Shown: piece by piece, positions 1-7,989 of the stretch
Layout: every line of letters begins with the position of its first letter
How positions within the stretch are numbered: the stretch's first letter is position 1
NCBI GenBank assembly: GCA_028819675.1
Contig: JAPPKT010000450.1
Span: forward strand, 1 to 30,523
Length of the DNA stretch: 30,523 nt
Origin: Caldilineaceae bacterium
GTDB lineage: Bacteria > Chloroflexota > Anaerolineae > Caldilineales > Caldilineaceae
Direction: 5' to 3'
Program-made: the position numbers and the translations under genes
Notes under the pieces: generated by a model
What the model saw: the letters and a program-made list of their open reading frames with translations, nothing else
The model's database searches: none
Told to the model about the DNA's origin: nothing

Positions 1-46
1 TTGACCATCGTTCTGCCCCTCCACAGGCTTGGTGACTTGCTCCATT

Positions 47-708
47 GTAGGGTAGTCAGCAAGCGAGTTGCCTTTTGACACTTTTCCTACAGCCCCCCTC
101 CGAACCGTGCCTGCGACTTTCGCCGCACACGGCTCTCCAGTTTGTCATTCCATTTTTTGTTCTTTCTGGGTGTCGCCAAATACAGGTTCGACTTTTTGCA
201 TTACGTATGTCTCTCTGTCTTTGTGTCTGACACACCTGCCTCCCTTCGCCATGCAGGAGGCTTTCCCTCTCTCGGATTACTATGGAGACTCCGTTGCCCT
301 ATGCCTTTCGGCACGTAGGCAACTGCGGATTCCGTAACGAATCCCTGCAAAGTTCCCCTTAGACTCCCCGTTTGTCTCCTTACCCTCGCTCTCTGCAAGT
401 CGTGCCCCTTCGGCGGGTTGTTGTGACGGTGTACAGATGGCAGCGCCTTCAGGGCTTGGGATTCATCCACTTTCCCAAGGGCGGCTAATTCTTGCCAAAC
501 GGAGACTGGGATTCAAGCAGTTTAGCCTCAGCCATAAAATACAGGTCTTGGCGGTCTGATTCTATTGTGACTATCCCATCCTCCGCCTTTACCACCATGC
601 CATTTTCCCTTCAGCCTTTCAGAATCCGGAAGGGTGGTTGACCTACGGGGTATCCCTCCTCCTCGTGTCCGCTTTGTGGGCAGGGGATTCGCGCGTAAGC
701 CGGCGAGC
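47..708 (-). mobile_element. ORF-less group II intron, copy 1 (5' splice site mutated)
   Basis: This 662-nt insertion interrupts the IS leader. Its limits come from uninterrupted copies: GCTAAGGTGCAA joined to AATGGAGCAAG recreates the empty site seen at 10.3 and 14.5 kb. Domain V is the 34-nt hairpin on the minus strand at plus positions 102-135. It starts GAGCCGTG, has a GAAA-type loop region and ends CACGGTTC, so it carries the catalytic AGC triad. Domain VI follows, with an A 7 nt before the 3' end (TAC). The 5' end reads GCTCG where group II introns have GTGYG, so this copy is probably inactive. No reverse transcriptase ORF is present, so any mobility would have needed a protein in trans. 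Confidence 0.8.
102..135 (-). ncRNA. group II intron domain V, copy 1
   Basis: This is the 34-nt catalytic hairpin of the intron, with the AGC triad at its second to fourth positions. The outer stem GAGCCGTG pairs with CACGGTTC and the distal stem is GCGGC/GTCGC around GAAA. The sequence is very close to the canonical domain V of yeast and bacterial group II introns as I remember it. Confidence 0.85.
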
Positions 709-842
709 TTGCACCTTAGCTCGTGGTCCAGTTTTTGGGGCCCACTTCAGTCCTCATCAGCAGCGGGCGCTTCCTTTGAGGTCGCATCTCTGCATAGTAA
801 CATGCGCAGAAAATAGTGTGTCGCAGAAGGAAAGAAAAGGAG

Positions 843-2462
843 ATGTTGAGAGCGAAACTCTGCGTGCCTATCGCGCTCGTGATGCTTATCCTGGCGGCCG
901 CGACTCCCGGATTCGCTGCGGCAAACCAAGAAACAGGGACAACATCGCCAACCGCAACGCCCCAACTCCCATTGGCAGCAATACCTAATGGAACCTGGCT
1001 GATCGGCGCAGAAGTTTCTCCAGGACTTTACGCCGCTCCAGGGGGCGCCCAGTGCTCCTGGAAGCGGCTCAGCGGGTTTGGCGGCACGTCGGAGGAGACC
1101 ATTGCCGCCGGTGGGGGAGAGCGTCCCATCGTTGAGATTGCGCAGACAGACAGAGGGTTCGCGACGGACAGTTGCGGTGAATGGACTCCCCTAAACGTTA
1201 ACGGTGACGCCGGTGCGCCGTCGCCTACTCCGCTGTCGACCGAAACCCGAACACCAACATCTACCCGGAGGCCAACTGCAACCGCGGCGCCGTCGCCTAC
1301 GGACACGGCAGTTCCGACCCCCACTGCCGCGAGGAACTTGAAAATTACGGTGCCGGAGAAATGGCAGACCCTTGCCGACGAACGGCTTGGCTACTCATAT
1401 GCTGTCCCCAAAGGGTGGCAGACCATCGACTTGCCGCGGATCGAGAGGTATCCCCTATGGGGCGTCATCAAGAGATTCTTCTCGGATGTGTCCGATCAGT
1501 TGACAGATTTCCTGAAAACGCCTGAAGGCCAGCGCTTGGGCTACCTCGCTGTCGACGTGGATATGTTCCCGCGCCCAACAGCCCGCACGATCGCGCTTGC
1601 CGCCGTCTGGCCTCTTGACGACGATCTGCCTTCCGAGACCATAGTTCAACTGCTGCCTGAAATGCTGGGATCGATTCGCCAGGTTTCCATCGATCTGGAG
1701 CGAGTGGAGGCCCGGATCATCAACAACCTCCCAGCCATTCAGGCGGTTGGCACAGCCGATCTTCGAAGTCAAGGACTGTTCTACGCCCATACGGTCGTTA
1801 CGGTCTTGCGATGGCAGGACAACGCTTACCTATTGGCTGTGCTATCTCCTCCGCAAGACGACGCGGCAGACCATCTGATCGAACAGATTGTGGGCAGCTT
1901 CGGGCCGACAGCAGCGTTGAGGCCAGAACCGACGCCCACGCCCACACACACGCGGAGACCACCAACACGGACGCCCACGCCGACGCCCCTGGCATGCAAA
2001 ACACATGCTGCTGTGACCTGGTGCGTGCTATCAGTGACAGATCACGGTTCAGCAGTGACCAACAGCGCCGGCCATACTCTGACGCCCAACGGCGCAGAGA
2101 ACAACCGATTCATCAGGGTGCGCTTCCGGGCGCGCAACGAGTCCGCCGCGGATATGGAGATAATGGAGGTCAGAGCGCTCAAGCTGCGCGACGGGCAAGG
2201 GCGTGAATACGAACACTTTATACAAGATCGGGGACGATTTATACCGTCCTGGTATCCAGATACGCACATCCCGGAGGGAGAGAGATGCAGGGTGGTGGTG
2301 TCATTCCGGCCAGATCGGCCGCGCAAACTCCCGCCAAACGTCTGGACGATCTGCCAGGCGCTGTTTGAAGTCAATGCCGACGCCACAAACCTTGTCTTTC
2401 TCGCGAACGCCCTGGCTGGAGAGCCGAGAGTGTCTGTAGAGATCCCATTGTCCCTTCCCTAG
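843..2462 (+). CDS. secreted multidomain protein with Pro/Thr-rich linkers
   Basis: A 539-residue protein. I chose the ATG at 843, with AAGGA 9 nt upstream, over a GTG at 816. Residues 1-26 form a Sec signal peptide (basic start, ALVMLILAAA core, AxA-type site). Residues about 40-120 hold a small domain beginning IPNGTWLIGAEVSPGLY with paired cysteines, a type seen in many extracellular proteins of Chloroflexota and Actinobacteria. A first Ser/Pro/Thr linker follows, then a segment around residues 170-365 that resembles PsbP/DcrB-like folds (YSYAVPKGW near its start). After a second PTPTP linker comes a C-terminal beta-rich domain resembling the DUF4352 Ig-like family. There is no catalytic signature. 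It probably acts outside the membrane and has no visible link to the defence genes. Domain names are by eye. Confidence 0.75.
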   Translation: MLRAKLCVPIALVMLILAAATPGFAAANQETGTTSPTATPQLPLAAIPNGTWLIGAEVSPGLYAAPGGAQCSWKRLSGFGGTSEETIAAGGGERPIVEIAQTDRGFATDSCGEWTPLNVNGDAGAPSPTPLSTETRTPTSTRRPTATAAPSPTDTAVPTPTAARNLKITVPEKWQTLADERLGYSYAVPKGWQTIDLPRIERYPLWGVIKRFFSDVSDQLTDFLKTPEGQRLGYLAVDVDMFPRPTARTIALAAVWPLDDDLPSETIVQLLPEMLGSIRQVSIDLERVEARIINNLPAIQAVGTADLRSQGLFYAHTVVTVLRWQDNAYLLAVLSPPQDDAADHLIEQIVGSFGPTAALRPEPTPTPTHTRRPPTRTPTPTPLACKTHAAVTWCVLSVTDHGSAVTNSAGHTLTPNGAENNRFIRVRFRARNESAADMEIMEVRALKLRDGQGREYEHFIQDRGRFIPSWYPDTHIPEGERCRVVVSFRPDRPRKLPPNVWTICQALFEVNADATNLVFLANALAGEPRVSVEIPLSLP

Positions 2463-2616
2463 AGCTATAACCGCATTGGAGGTGGTTGCGATAGGGCTGG
2501 AATGACGGAGAGTTGAGAGAGGCGTCTGCAGTGACATTAACGAGCTTGACAGCGTCTGGCGCGGCTCCAGAGGGACCAGGCAGGACGCAAGTGGGACGAG
2601 TCGTTCTGCCAGGGAA
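2463..2616. other. intergenic, nothing recognised
   Basis: These 154 bases between the secreted protein and the truncated intron relic have no ORF with coding character, no clear hairpin plus T-run and no match to the IS or intron copies. Confidence 0.5.
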
Positions 2617-2932
2617 TAAATGTCAGCACCTTAGGGGCTTGTGTTTCATCCACTTTCCCAAGAGCGGCTAGTTTTTGCCAAGCGGAGACGGGGATTCAGG
2701 CGGTCCAGCCTTCGTCTCAGGATACATGTCTTCGCGGTCCGATGATGGTTGCGGCTGACACATCCACTGCCTTTACCACCATGTTGTTTGCCCTTCATCC
2801 TTTCAGATGCCGGCCCGATGTATGACCAACGTGGTGTTCCGCTCCCCGTGTCCACTTTGTGGGCGGGCGATTCGCTCGTAAACCGTTGCACATACGCCTT
2901 TGCTTGTGGGCTAGTTGTTGGGGCCAAACTCA
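2617..2932 (-). mobile_element. IS3 left-end relic with truncated group II intron, copy 3
   Basis: The IS terminal repeat on the minus strand begins at 2932 (TGAGTTTGGCCCCAACAACT). The exon-like hexamer GCGTAT lies at 2892-2897 and the intron 5' end at 2891 reads GTGCAACGG, keeping the GTGCNACGG start of copy 2. Similarity to copies 1 and 2 then runs about 275 nt through domain I and stops near 2617. Domains II to VI, including domain V, are missing, so this copy cannot splice. The orfA start and right end of the IS are absent too. It lies between the secreted-protein gene and the small winged-helix-like gene. Confidence 0.7.
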
Positions 2933-3088
2933 GTTACTCCCTGCCGACCAACACAGTTCAAGCCTACTTAGGCCATGGGAAATCGCTTGCAGCCACTCCG
3001 AATCCGCGCTAGACTCTACCCGAGATTACGTATCGCTAAATCAATTTCAGAAACATGCAAAACTGAGCCATCAGAAAAGGAGGGATAT

Positions 3089-3583
3089 ATGCCGTATGAG
3101 AATGACTTGAGACTGGCTATCTTGCTCGTGTTGCGTGCATCCCAAAATAGCGAAGAACCAATTACCAGCTTTCGTCTACGCGACAAACTTAAGGAACTAT
3201 TCGAAGTTGATGACGACAGTTTTGGGTCCATAGTTGGCGACACAAAAAAAGTGTTACGACCAGAACTGATCGAATACGGTCTCAGTTCGCACGACCTCAC
3301 TGACCGAGGAGCGCAGGCATTGTTGGAAATAGATAAGTTCGTTGAAGCCATGGCGACAGCCAACGAGAATGAACACCAAAGGGCTCCAAGAGAGCCCATC
3401 TACAAGACTATTGAAGCCCTGGATTCTAGTAGCTTCGACGACCAGGTAGCCGCCTCCCAAGAGAATGGCGGAAGATTCCTCACAGAAACATTTCAGTTTG
3501 GGATACATGATGGCAAACGATTCTATGCGGGTGTCGTAGAATTTCCTCCACCGCCCACGCCCGCCGCGGAGGAATTCTTGTAG
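3089..3583 (+). CDS. small hypothetical protein, winged-helix-like N-terminus
   Basis: A 164-residue protein of unrecognised family. The ATG at 3089 is preferred over an upstream in-frame ATG because AAAAGGAGGG lies just before it and the upstream part runs into the IS relic. Residues 1-75 are helical with a recurring pattern (LRLAILLVLRAS, RLRDKLKELF, then an L/I-rich stretch ending LTDRGAQALLEI). This resembles the winged-helix domain at the start of Mrr-type restriction proteins. The C-terminal half has no motif I know and ends in a proline-rich tail (FPPPPTP). No catalytic residues are evident. It precedes the PT-dependent HNH endonuclease by 190 bases and could be a DNA-binding partner or an unrelated regulator. 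Confidence 0.6.
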   Translation: MPYENDLRLAILLVLRASQNSEEPITSFRLRDKLKELFEVDDDSFGSIVGDTKKVLRPELIEYGLSSHDLTDRGAQALLEIDKFVEAMATANENEHQRAPREPIYKTIEALDSSSFDDQVAASQENGGRFLTETFQFGIHDGKRFYAGVVEFPPPPTPAAEEFL

Positions 3584-3736
3584 GGGTGTCCGTGTCATTC
3601 CGAAAGGAATCTAACAGCGCCTCAGTCAAGGGAATCCCGACGCCCTCTGCCTGCACTTCTGTCACCAGATACCGTGTTTTCCATACCTTAGAGTCGTGAA
3701 CCAGCACAGAAGTACTGTCGCCTAAAGTCTTGTTCA

Positions 3737-3778
3737 TGGGTTTCCGCACTGACTAGACCACGAAACGGGTAAGAATGG
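3737..3778 (-). mobile_element. relic of an IS3 right end
   Basis: This 42-base stretch aligns without gaps to the right-end region of the IS relic at 14271-14312, with 31 of 42 positions identical and 23 of the last 26. It contains the shared core CTAGACCA-GAAACGGG. No other part of the IS is recognisable next to it. The start codon of the downstream HNH gene (3775) falls inside it. Confidence 0.55.
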
Positions 3779-4662
3779 ATAGGGAAACGGTTATTCGGAA
3801 GTTTGAGAATGTGAAGTCGTGGCAGAGAGGCGGCGTGCGAGCGCCCCATAAGCCTTTGCTGGTGCTCTATGCGATTGGCAGGCTTTTGCGAGGTGAGGAG
3901 CGGCTACTGCCCTATGCCGAAGTGGACAAGGAACTCGGGGATTTACTGCGGGAATTCGGTCCGAAGCGGCGGAATTATCAAACTCAGTTTCCGTTTTGGC
4001 GGCTCCAGAACGACGGCGTGTGGGAGATTCCGGAGGCGTACCTGGTGAGTCAGACTTCCAGCGGGGATGCCAGAAAGAGCGACCTGGATGTGTATGAGAT
4101 TTCCGGGGGATTCACCGAAGATATCGCCCGTCTGTTGCGGGACGATCATGAACTGGCGTTAAGGATCGCCCAGAGGATGCTGGATGGTCATTTTCCGCCC
4201 TCGATCCATGAGGACATTTTGCAGGCGGTCGACATAGAATCGCCCTCCTCAGGGCTTGGCAACGGCAGGCGCTACTCGGATTTCCTGGCGAATGTCTTGA
4301 AGGCATATGAGTACAGATGCGCCGTTTGCGGCTTCGACGTGCGGCTGCGCCATCAGCCTGTTGCGCTGGAAGCCGTCCATATCAAATGGCAACAGGCCGG
4401 AGGGCCCGACGTGGAAACGAACGGCCTAGCGCTATGTGTACTGCACCAGAGGCTCTTTGACCGCGGCGCTTTTTCTTTGTCCGACGGGTTGCAGATCATG
4501 GTGTCGGATGAAGCCAACGGGTCGGCCGGTTTCCAGGAGTGGCTGATGCGGTTCCATGGTCAGCAACTCAAATTCCCGCAGAGACTGTCCTATTACCCAG
4601 ACGAGAAGTTCGTTTCCTGGCATGTCAAAGAGGTCTTCCAAGGAGACTATCGCGACCTGTGA
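3775..4662 (+). CDS. PT-dependent HNH restriction endonuclease, copy 1 (catalytic His replaced?)
   Basis: A 295-residue protein of the sulfur-binding-domain plus HNH family (type IV restriction, ScoMcrA-like), which binds phosphorothioated DNA and cuts nearby. Residues 1-150 form the sulfur-binding domain (APHKPLLVL at 23-31, TQFPFWRLQNDGVW at 70-83, LDGHFP at 136-141). The HNH domain follows: zinc ligands C182, C185, C221 and H224, and HNH residues H202, N216 and position 225. In the paralogue at 19864 position 225 is His; here it is Gln (CAG, 4447-4449). The H-14-N-9-H spacing matches what I recall for ScoMcrA, so 225 is probably a catalytic residue and this copy may bind without cutting. 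No dnd or ssp modification genes are in the window. The ribosome-binding site is weak. Confidence 0.85.
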   Translation: MDRETVIRKFENVKSWQRGGVRAPHKPLLVLYAIGRLLRGEERLLPYAEVDKELGDLLREFGPKRRNYQTQFPFWRLQNDGVWEIPEAYLVSQTSSGDARKSDLDVYEISGGFTEDIARLLRDDHELALRIAQRMLDGHFPPSIHEDILQAVDIESPSSGLGNGRRYSDFLANVLKAYEYRCAVCGFDVRLRHQPVALEAVHIKWQQAGGPDVETNGLALCVLHQRLFDRGAFSLSDGLQIMVSDEANGSAGFQEWLMRFHGQQLKFPQRLSYYPDEKFVSWHVKEVFQGDYRDL

Positions 4663-4865
4663 TTTGAGCAGGCCCTTCTTCAGCCTTCCAATTTGGAGCA
4701 GTCATGCCGGTGTCACAGCACGCTTTAGATTAAGTCCGGTCAGCGGTGCCGAAAAGCAAGTATGGCTCTCTTCAATCCTTGGGCTGCCCAGGCACCAATC
4801 CCCGCTGTTGCGTCCGCACCTAAAGGAACAACCAAAAAATAAACTGCATAGTTGGGCCCTTTCGA

Positions 4866-4893
4866 TTGACATTGAGGGTGGGACATCTATAAT
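4866..4893 (+). promoter_or_regulatory. consensus sigma-70-type promoter of the four-gene operon
   Basis: TTGACA (4866-4871) and TATAAT (4888-4893) both match the consensus perfectly and are separated by 16 bases. Transcription would start near 4900, leaving a leader of about 40 bases before the GTG start at 4939. The next two inverted-repeat arms (4877-4883 and 4903-4909) bracket the -10 box. Confidence 0.7.
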
Positions 4894-4909
4894 GGGCTTC
4901 AATCCCACC
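4877..4909. promoter_or_regulatory. inverted repeat around the -10 box, possible operator
   Basis: GGTGGGA (4877-4883) and TCCCACC (4903-4909) form perfect 7-base arms separated by 19 bases that contain the TATAAT box. The placement suits a repressor site, or a hairpin at the 5' end of the transcript. No regulator gene is adjacent. Confidence 0.4.
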
Positions 4910-4938
4910 GGCATGACAAAGAGACAGGAGAAGTAGAA

Positions 4939-5739
4939 GTGATCAGTTTGGAACAGGCATTCAGCGATACTGAAAGCGCCGCGGGGGCGGCGCTCAAGGC
5001 GGCAAGAGGACTGACTACGCAGGCCAGGGCTCTCGAACGGGCGGCCAAGACAGGAAACATTGCGGCGATAAAGAGAGAACAGAAGAGGCTTGCCGAGGCC
5101 CTTAACGTTCTACAGCAGGAGGTACAGAACGCGGCGGCGTCCTGGTCTTTTTCGGACGAGGAGGTGGAAAGGTACCTCGATGAACGGTATACAGATGAGC
5201 TCCGGGACGCGGCTGCCGACGCCGGCCTCAAGGTGTACGAACGTGACGGGAACGTGTTTTCCTACCCTTCCGTATTGCGCGTACTGCCGCGTGAGAGCGC
5301 GGTGCGGGTTGACAGGAAGAAGAATTCCGCCATTCGACCGACGCATTTGGCGGAAATGCTTCTCAAGAATCAGACAAAGTCCAGCGGCTATTCGTCAAAC
5401 CGGTTCCTTGAATCACTCTATACAGTGTACTCCGGCATTTTGAACAGGGAGGATTCGGGCCGCCTGATGAAGAGCACCGGGATCGTTGTGCCCCTGATAA
5501 AGATCTACGGGCTTATGACTGCCTTGCCCGGCGCTAACCGCGAGTATGACCGCAGCGACTTTGCGCGGGACATTTACATGCTTGACGCGAACGGACCACG
5601 CCGAACGCGGCGGGGGGCCACAGTTTCATTCCCTTCCTCAACAGGGACACGCCGAAAGTCCAGCGATCTGTTTACCTTTGTCGGACCGGAGGGCCAGAGC
5701 GTTGAGTATTACGGCCTAAGGTTCAGCGAGGACGCCTAA
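4939..5739 (+). CDS. coiled-coil protein, first gene of the four-gene defence operon
   Basis: A 266-residue protein starting at GTG 4939, with AGGAG (4926-4930) 8 nt upstream. Residues 1-75 are heptad-like and rich in Ala, Glu, Lys and Arg, predicting a coiled coil. Residues about 75-160 contain a charged segment (SFSDEEVERYLDERY) and a compact domain with YPSVLRVLPRESAVRVDRKK. The C-terminus is basic (GPRRTRRG, TRRKSS). I do not recognise the family. Its stop overlaps the next start by one base (TAATG), so the two are translationally coupled. Position and context suggest the DNA-sensing or scaffold component of the ATPase/helicase complex encoded downstream; that is inference. Confidence 0.75.
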   Translation: MISLEQAFSDTESAAGAALKAARGLTTQARALERAAKTGNIAAIKREQKRLAEALNVLQQEVQNAAASWSFSDEEVERYLDERYTDELRDAAADAGLKVYERDGNVFSYPSVLRVLPRESAVRVDRKKNSAIRPTHLAEMLLKNQTKSSGYSSNRFLESLYTVYSGILNREDSGRLMKSTGIVVPLIKIYGLMTALPGANREYDRSDFARDIYMLDANGPRRTRRGATVSFPSSTGTRRKSSDLFTFVGPEGQSVEYYGLRFSEDA

Positions 5740-6686
5740 TGTCGAACAGTATCCCTATTCAGGAGTGGCTGGGATTCATTGACAGTGAGTATCTGTCAAC
5801 GTTCGTCAAGGACGGCGGGGCATCGGTCAAGTTCGCGGTCACGCCCGAGGAGAGGAGGCCTGAACTCTATGGTTCGCTTAAGGCGCGATGCGAAGAGCTG
5901 GATTACGTTTTCGTGGAGTTGGATGCCGTCAGCAGTCGCGTTCATATGCCCCAGGACATCTTTTTTGCGCTGGCCAAACAGATAGACTGGCGGCTTCTGG
6001 CGCAGCGGATGGTGCGACGACTGGCTGAAGAAAAGGGTTTCAGCGTGGACGGGGTAGCCATTGCGGACGCTCACGACAATATCTACAGTTCCCTGGCGCA
6101 CGCCAACGGCATTGAAGCGCGGTTCGTACTCCAGGAGATCAGACCGGATGTCGTCAGCCAAGTACTGAGAAACCAGAAGATGGCGAGGGACTTCAAGGTC
6201 GCCATGACTCACCTGTGCACAAGCCTGGACGGCGGAGAGTCCAGACAGCCGCTACTGGACTGGCTTACGGGCGTCAACACGCGCATCAGCAACGTTCGCC
6301 CCTTTTCGATCCGCACCAGCATAAACCGCACGACGGCGCGACACTATATCGAGTCGGCGCTCTATTGGGTACAACACGTGGGCCATGCGGGCACGGCGCT
6401 CTTGCTAGAAAACTCACGCGTGACGCTGGCGAGAAGACCCAAAGACGGATCGCGGTATTACACACGGGCAATGACTATCGATCACTACGAGTTGCTACGC
6501 GAGTTCATTGACGACGTGGACAGGCTGGCGGCGACGCTGATGGTTGTCGTGACCAACAACGACTTCATCGACGAACAGTCGGCAAGAGGCTGGAGAATTT
6601 ATTCGGCACTGCAGACCAGGATCATGGACGACGTTCGCGACAGAAACCTGGTTAACCCGGTCGCTGCCCTGGTGCGGCTGTTGTAA
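5739..6686 (+). CDS. Walker-less pseudo-ATPase related to BrxD/DUF2791
   Basis: A 315-residue protein that follows the layout of the ATPase downstream but lacks its nucleotide-binding residues. At residues 23-40 (VKDGGASVKFAVTPEERR) the P-loop position has no GxGK[ST]. At 217-225 the Walker B strand reads AGTALLLEN where the partner has VVLLDE. The C-terminal part (VVVTNNDFID 269-278, then RGWRIYSALQTRI 283-295 and NPVAALVRL 306-314) matches the end of BrxD-type ATPases, which from memory read like YPALxQR...RL. It is probably a catalytically dead partner subunit that forms a mixed oligomer with the 427-residue ATPase. The next gene begins 11 bases later. Confidence 0.7.
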   Translation: MSNSIPIQEWLGFIDSEYLSTFVKDGGASVKFAVTPEERRPELYGSLKARCEELDYVFVELDAVSSRVHMPQDIFFALAKQIDWRLLAQRMVRRLAEEKGFSVDGVAIADAHDNIYSSLAHANGIEARFVLQEIRPDVVSQVLRNQKMARDFKVAMTHLCTSLDGGESRQPLLDWLTGVNTRISNVRPFSIRTSINRTTARHYIESALYWVQHVGHAGTALLLENSRVTLARRPKDGSRYYTRAMTIDHYELLREFIDDVDRLAATLMVVVTNNDFIDEQSARGWRIYSALQTRIMDDVRDRNLVNPVAALVRLL

Positions 6687-6697
6687 GGAGGGCTGAC

Positions 6698-7981
6698 ATG
6701 TCGTTTGGTGACGGGACCAGTTCAACGGTGGCTAACCGGCTGGCGCTGGAGGCTCTGCGGAGCGGCGTGCCCAACCGGGCGGCCGTGCGGCTACTGGGTT
6801 GCAATCAGCCGCACGTGGAAGAGCAGTTCACGGCCATGCTGGACGGCGCCGCGGACAATGACAGTCCAGCCCGCAACGGCCAGGGGATGCTGATCTCGGG
6901 CGACTTCGGATCGGGCAAGTCACACCTGCTGGCGCACCTGGAGCATCTTGCGCTTGAACAGGGGTTTGTCTGCAGCAAGGTGGCGATCAGCAAGGAGACA
7001 CCTCTCTATGATCTCGGAAAGGTGTTTATCTCGGCCATGGAAAACGGGCGGTTACCCGACCGCAGCGGCCGGCTAATTGAAGAGTTGGGGCTATCTCTAA
7101 AGCCGGACTCGAGAGAGTTCGCATCGTTCTTCAGATGGGCGGACCAGGCGGCGGCGCGAGGCGACATCAGTCCTATTTTTCCGGCCAGCCTGCTCATCTA
7201 TGAAAGAGCGGGGGACCTCGAACTCAACGGAGAGATCGAGACATTCTGGGCAGGGGACAAGATTCTCAAGGGCAGGATAACGGCCGGGCTGCGCCAGATC
7301 GATCAGCTGCAAAACTACAAGTTCAACATGCCGAAGGTAGCTGAGCTGCCGCCTCAGCGTCTGCGGTTCGCCTTGGAGTTGATCAAGGGGGCGCGGTACA
7401 AGGGGTGGGTCGTATTGCTGGATGAGATCGAGCTGGTCGGTTCCTACTCACTGCTGCAGAGGGGACGATCGTATGCGGAGGTGGCCCGTTGGATGGGGGA
7501 GGCGGCCGGGGAAAGCTATCCGGGCTTGATCATGGTCGGCTCGGTGACCGAGGATTTTGCTTCGGCGATCATCAGTCCTGACGGATCGAGGAAGGACCAC
7601 GACTACATCAGGCCGAAGATGGAGGCGAATCGGAGATACAACAGTATCGCCGGCCGCTCCGAGACCGGGATGCATATGCTGGAACGGCAGTGCGTGCCGC
7701 TCAGAGCGCCGGAAAGCGACGACGTGACGGCTACGGTAGAGAAGCTTCGCAGCCTGTACAGCGACGCGTACGGATGGGAGGCGCCCCCGATCGAGGCGAA
7801 GGCAGGCGGGGCCGGGATTTACGGACGGATGCGCTACCAGGTCCGGCGCGCGATTAACGAATGGGACCTGTTGCGGCTGAGGCCAGACTCCAGACCGGAG
7901 ACGGAGGTCCACGAGTTTACGACTTCGTACGAGGAGAACAGAGACCTGGAGTCCCCGGCCCATGAAGGCGATGCTGAATAG
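6698..7981 (+). CDS. BrxD-like (DUF2791-type) P-loop ATPase
   Basis: A 427-residue ATPase. The start follows a strong TAAGGAGG site. Walker A is GDFGSGKS (68-75), followed by HLLAHLEHLALEQGF and by the KETPLYDLGKVF segment typical of BREX BrxC/BrxD relatives. Walker B is VVLLDEIE (238-245), followed by a sensor-like strand LIMVGSVTEDF. The C-terminal region is arginine-rich. BrxD/DUF2791 ATPases occur in BREX type 2, and from memory a similar ATPase plus SNF2 helicase pair occurs in Shango (SngB/SngC) and in the PT-linked pbeABCD operons. The helicase gene begins 8 bases downstream, consistent with one complex. It probably hydrolyses ATP to load or drive the helicase on invading DNA. No membrane segment. 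Confidence 0.8.
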   Translation: MSFGDGTSSTVANRLALEALRSGVPNRAAVRLLGCNQPHVEEQFTAMLDGAADNDSPARNGQGMLISGDFGSGKSHLLAHLEHLALEQGFVCSKVAISKETPLYDLGKVFISAMENGRLPDRSGRLIEELGLSLKPDSREFASFFRWADQAAARGDISPIFPASLLIYERAGDLELNGEIETFWAGDKILKGRITAGLRQIDQLQNYKFNMPKVAELPPQRLRFALELIKGARYKGWVVLLDEIELVGSYSLLQRGRSYAEVARWMGEAAGESYPGLIMVGSVTEDFASAIISPDGSRKDHDYIRPKMEANRRYNSIAGRSETGMHMLERQCVPLRAPESDDVTATVEKLRSLYSDAYGWEAPPIEAKAGGAGIYGRMRYQVRRAINEWDLLRLRPDSRPETEVHEFTTSYEENRDLESPAHEGDAE

Positions 7982-7989
7982 GGCCGGCG

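Larger units (their letters stand above)
1..749 (-). mobile_element. IS3-family relic (left end), interrupted by a group II intron
   Basis: Read on the minus strand, the element begins at 749 with an IS3-type terminal repeat (TGAAGTGGGCCCCAAAAACT, then GGACCA). It then runs through a short leader, a group II intron (47-708), and resumes at 46. Positions 1-8 read as ATGGTCAA on the minus strand, matching the start of the orfA transposase fragment kept in the 14.5 kb copy, so the relic continues off the left edge. Four other copies in the window (2617-2932, 10165-10319, 12194-13106, 14271-14602) align with it and define the IS and intron boundaries. No intact transposase is present. The family assignment rests on the terminal repeat and the orfA N-terminus of sister copies. 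Confidence 0.7.

Noticed and set aside
201..470. 89-residue minus-strand frame near the left end
   Set aside because: It lies inside the group II intron RNA (domains I-IV of copy 1) and is not conserved as a frame in copy 2.
1028..1324. Minus-strand frame rich in Val, Gly and Asp
   Set aside because: It is the antisense shadow of the Pro/Thr linker of the secreted protein.
3480..3749. 89-residue minus-strand frame between the winged-helix-like gene and the first HNH gene
   Set aside because: The central part looks somewhat protein-like, but it overlaps the end of the plus-strand gene, has no ribosome-binding site and matches no family I know.
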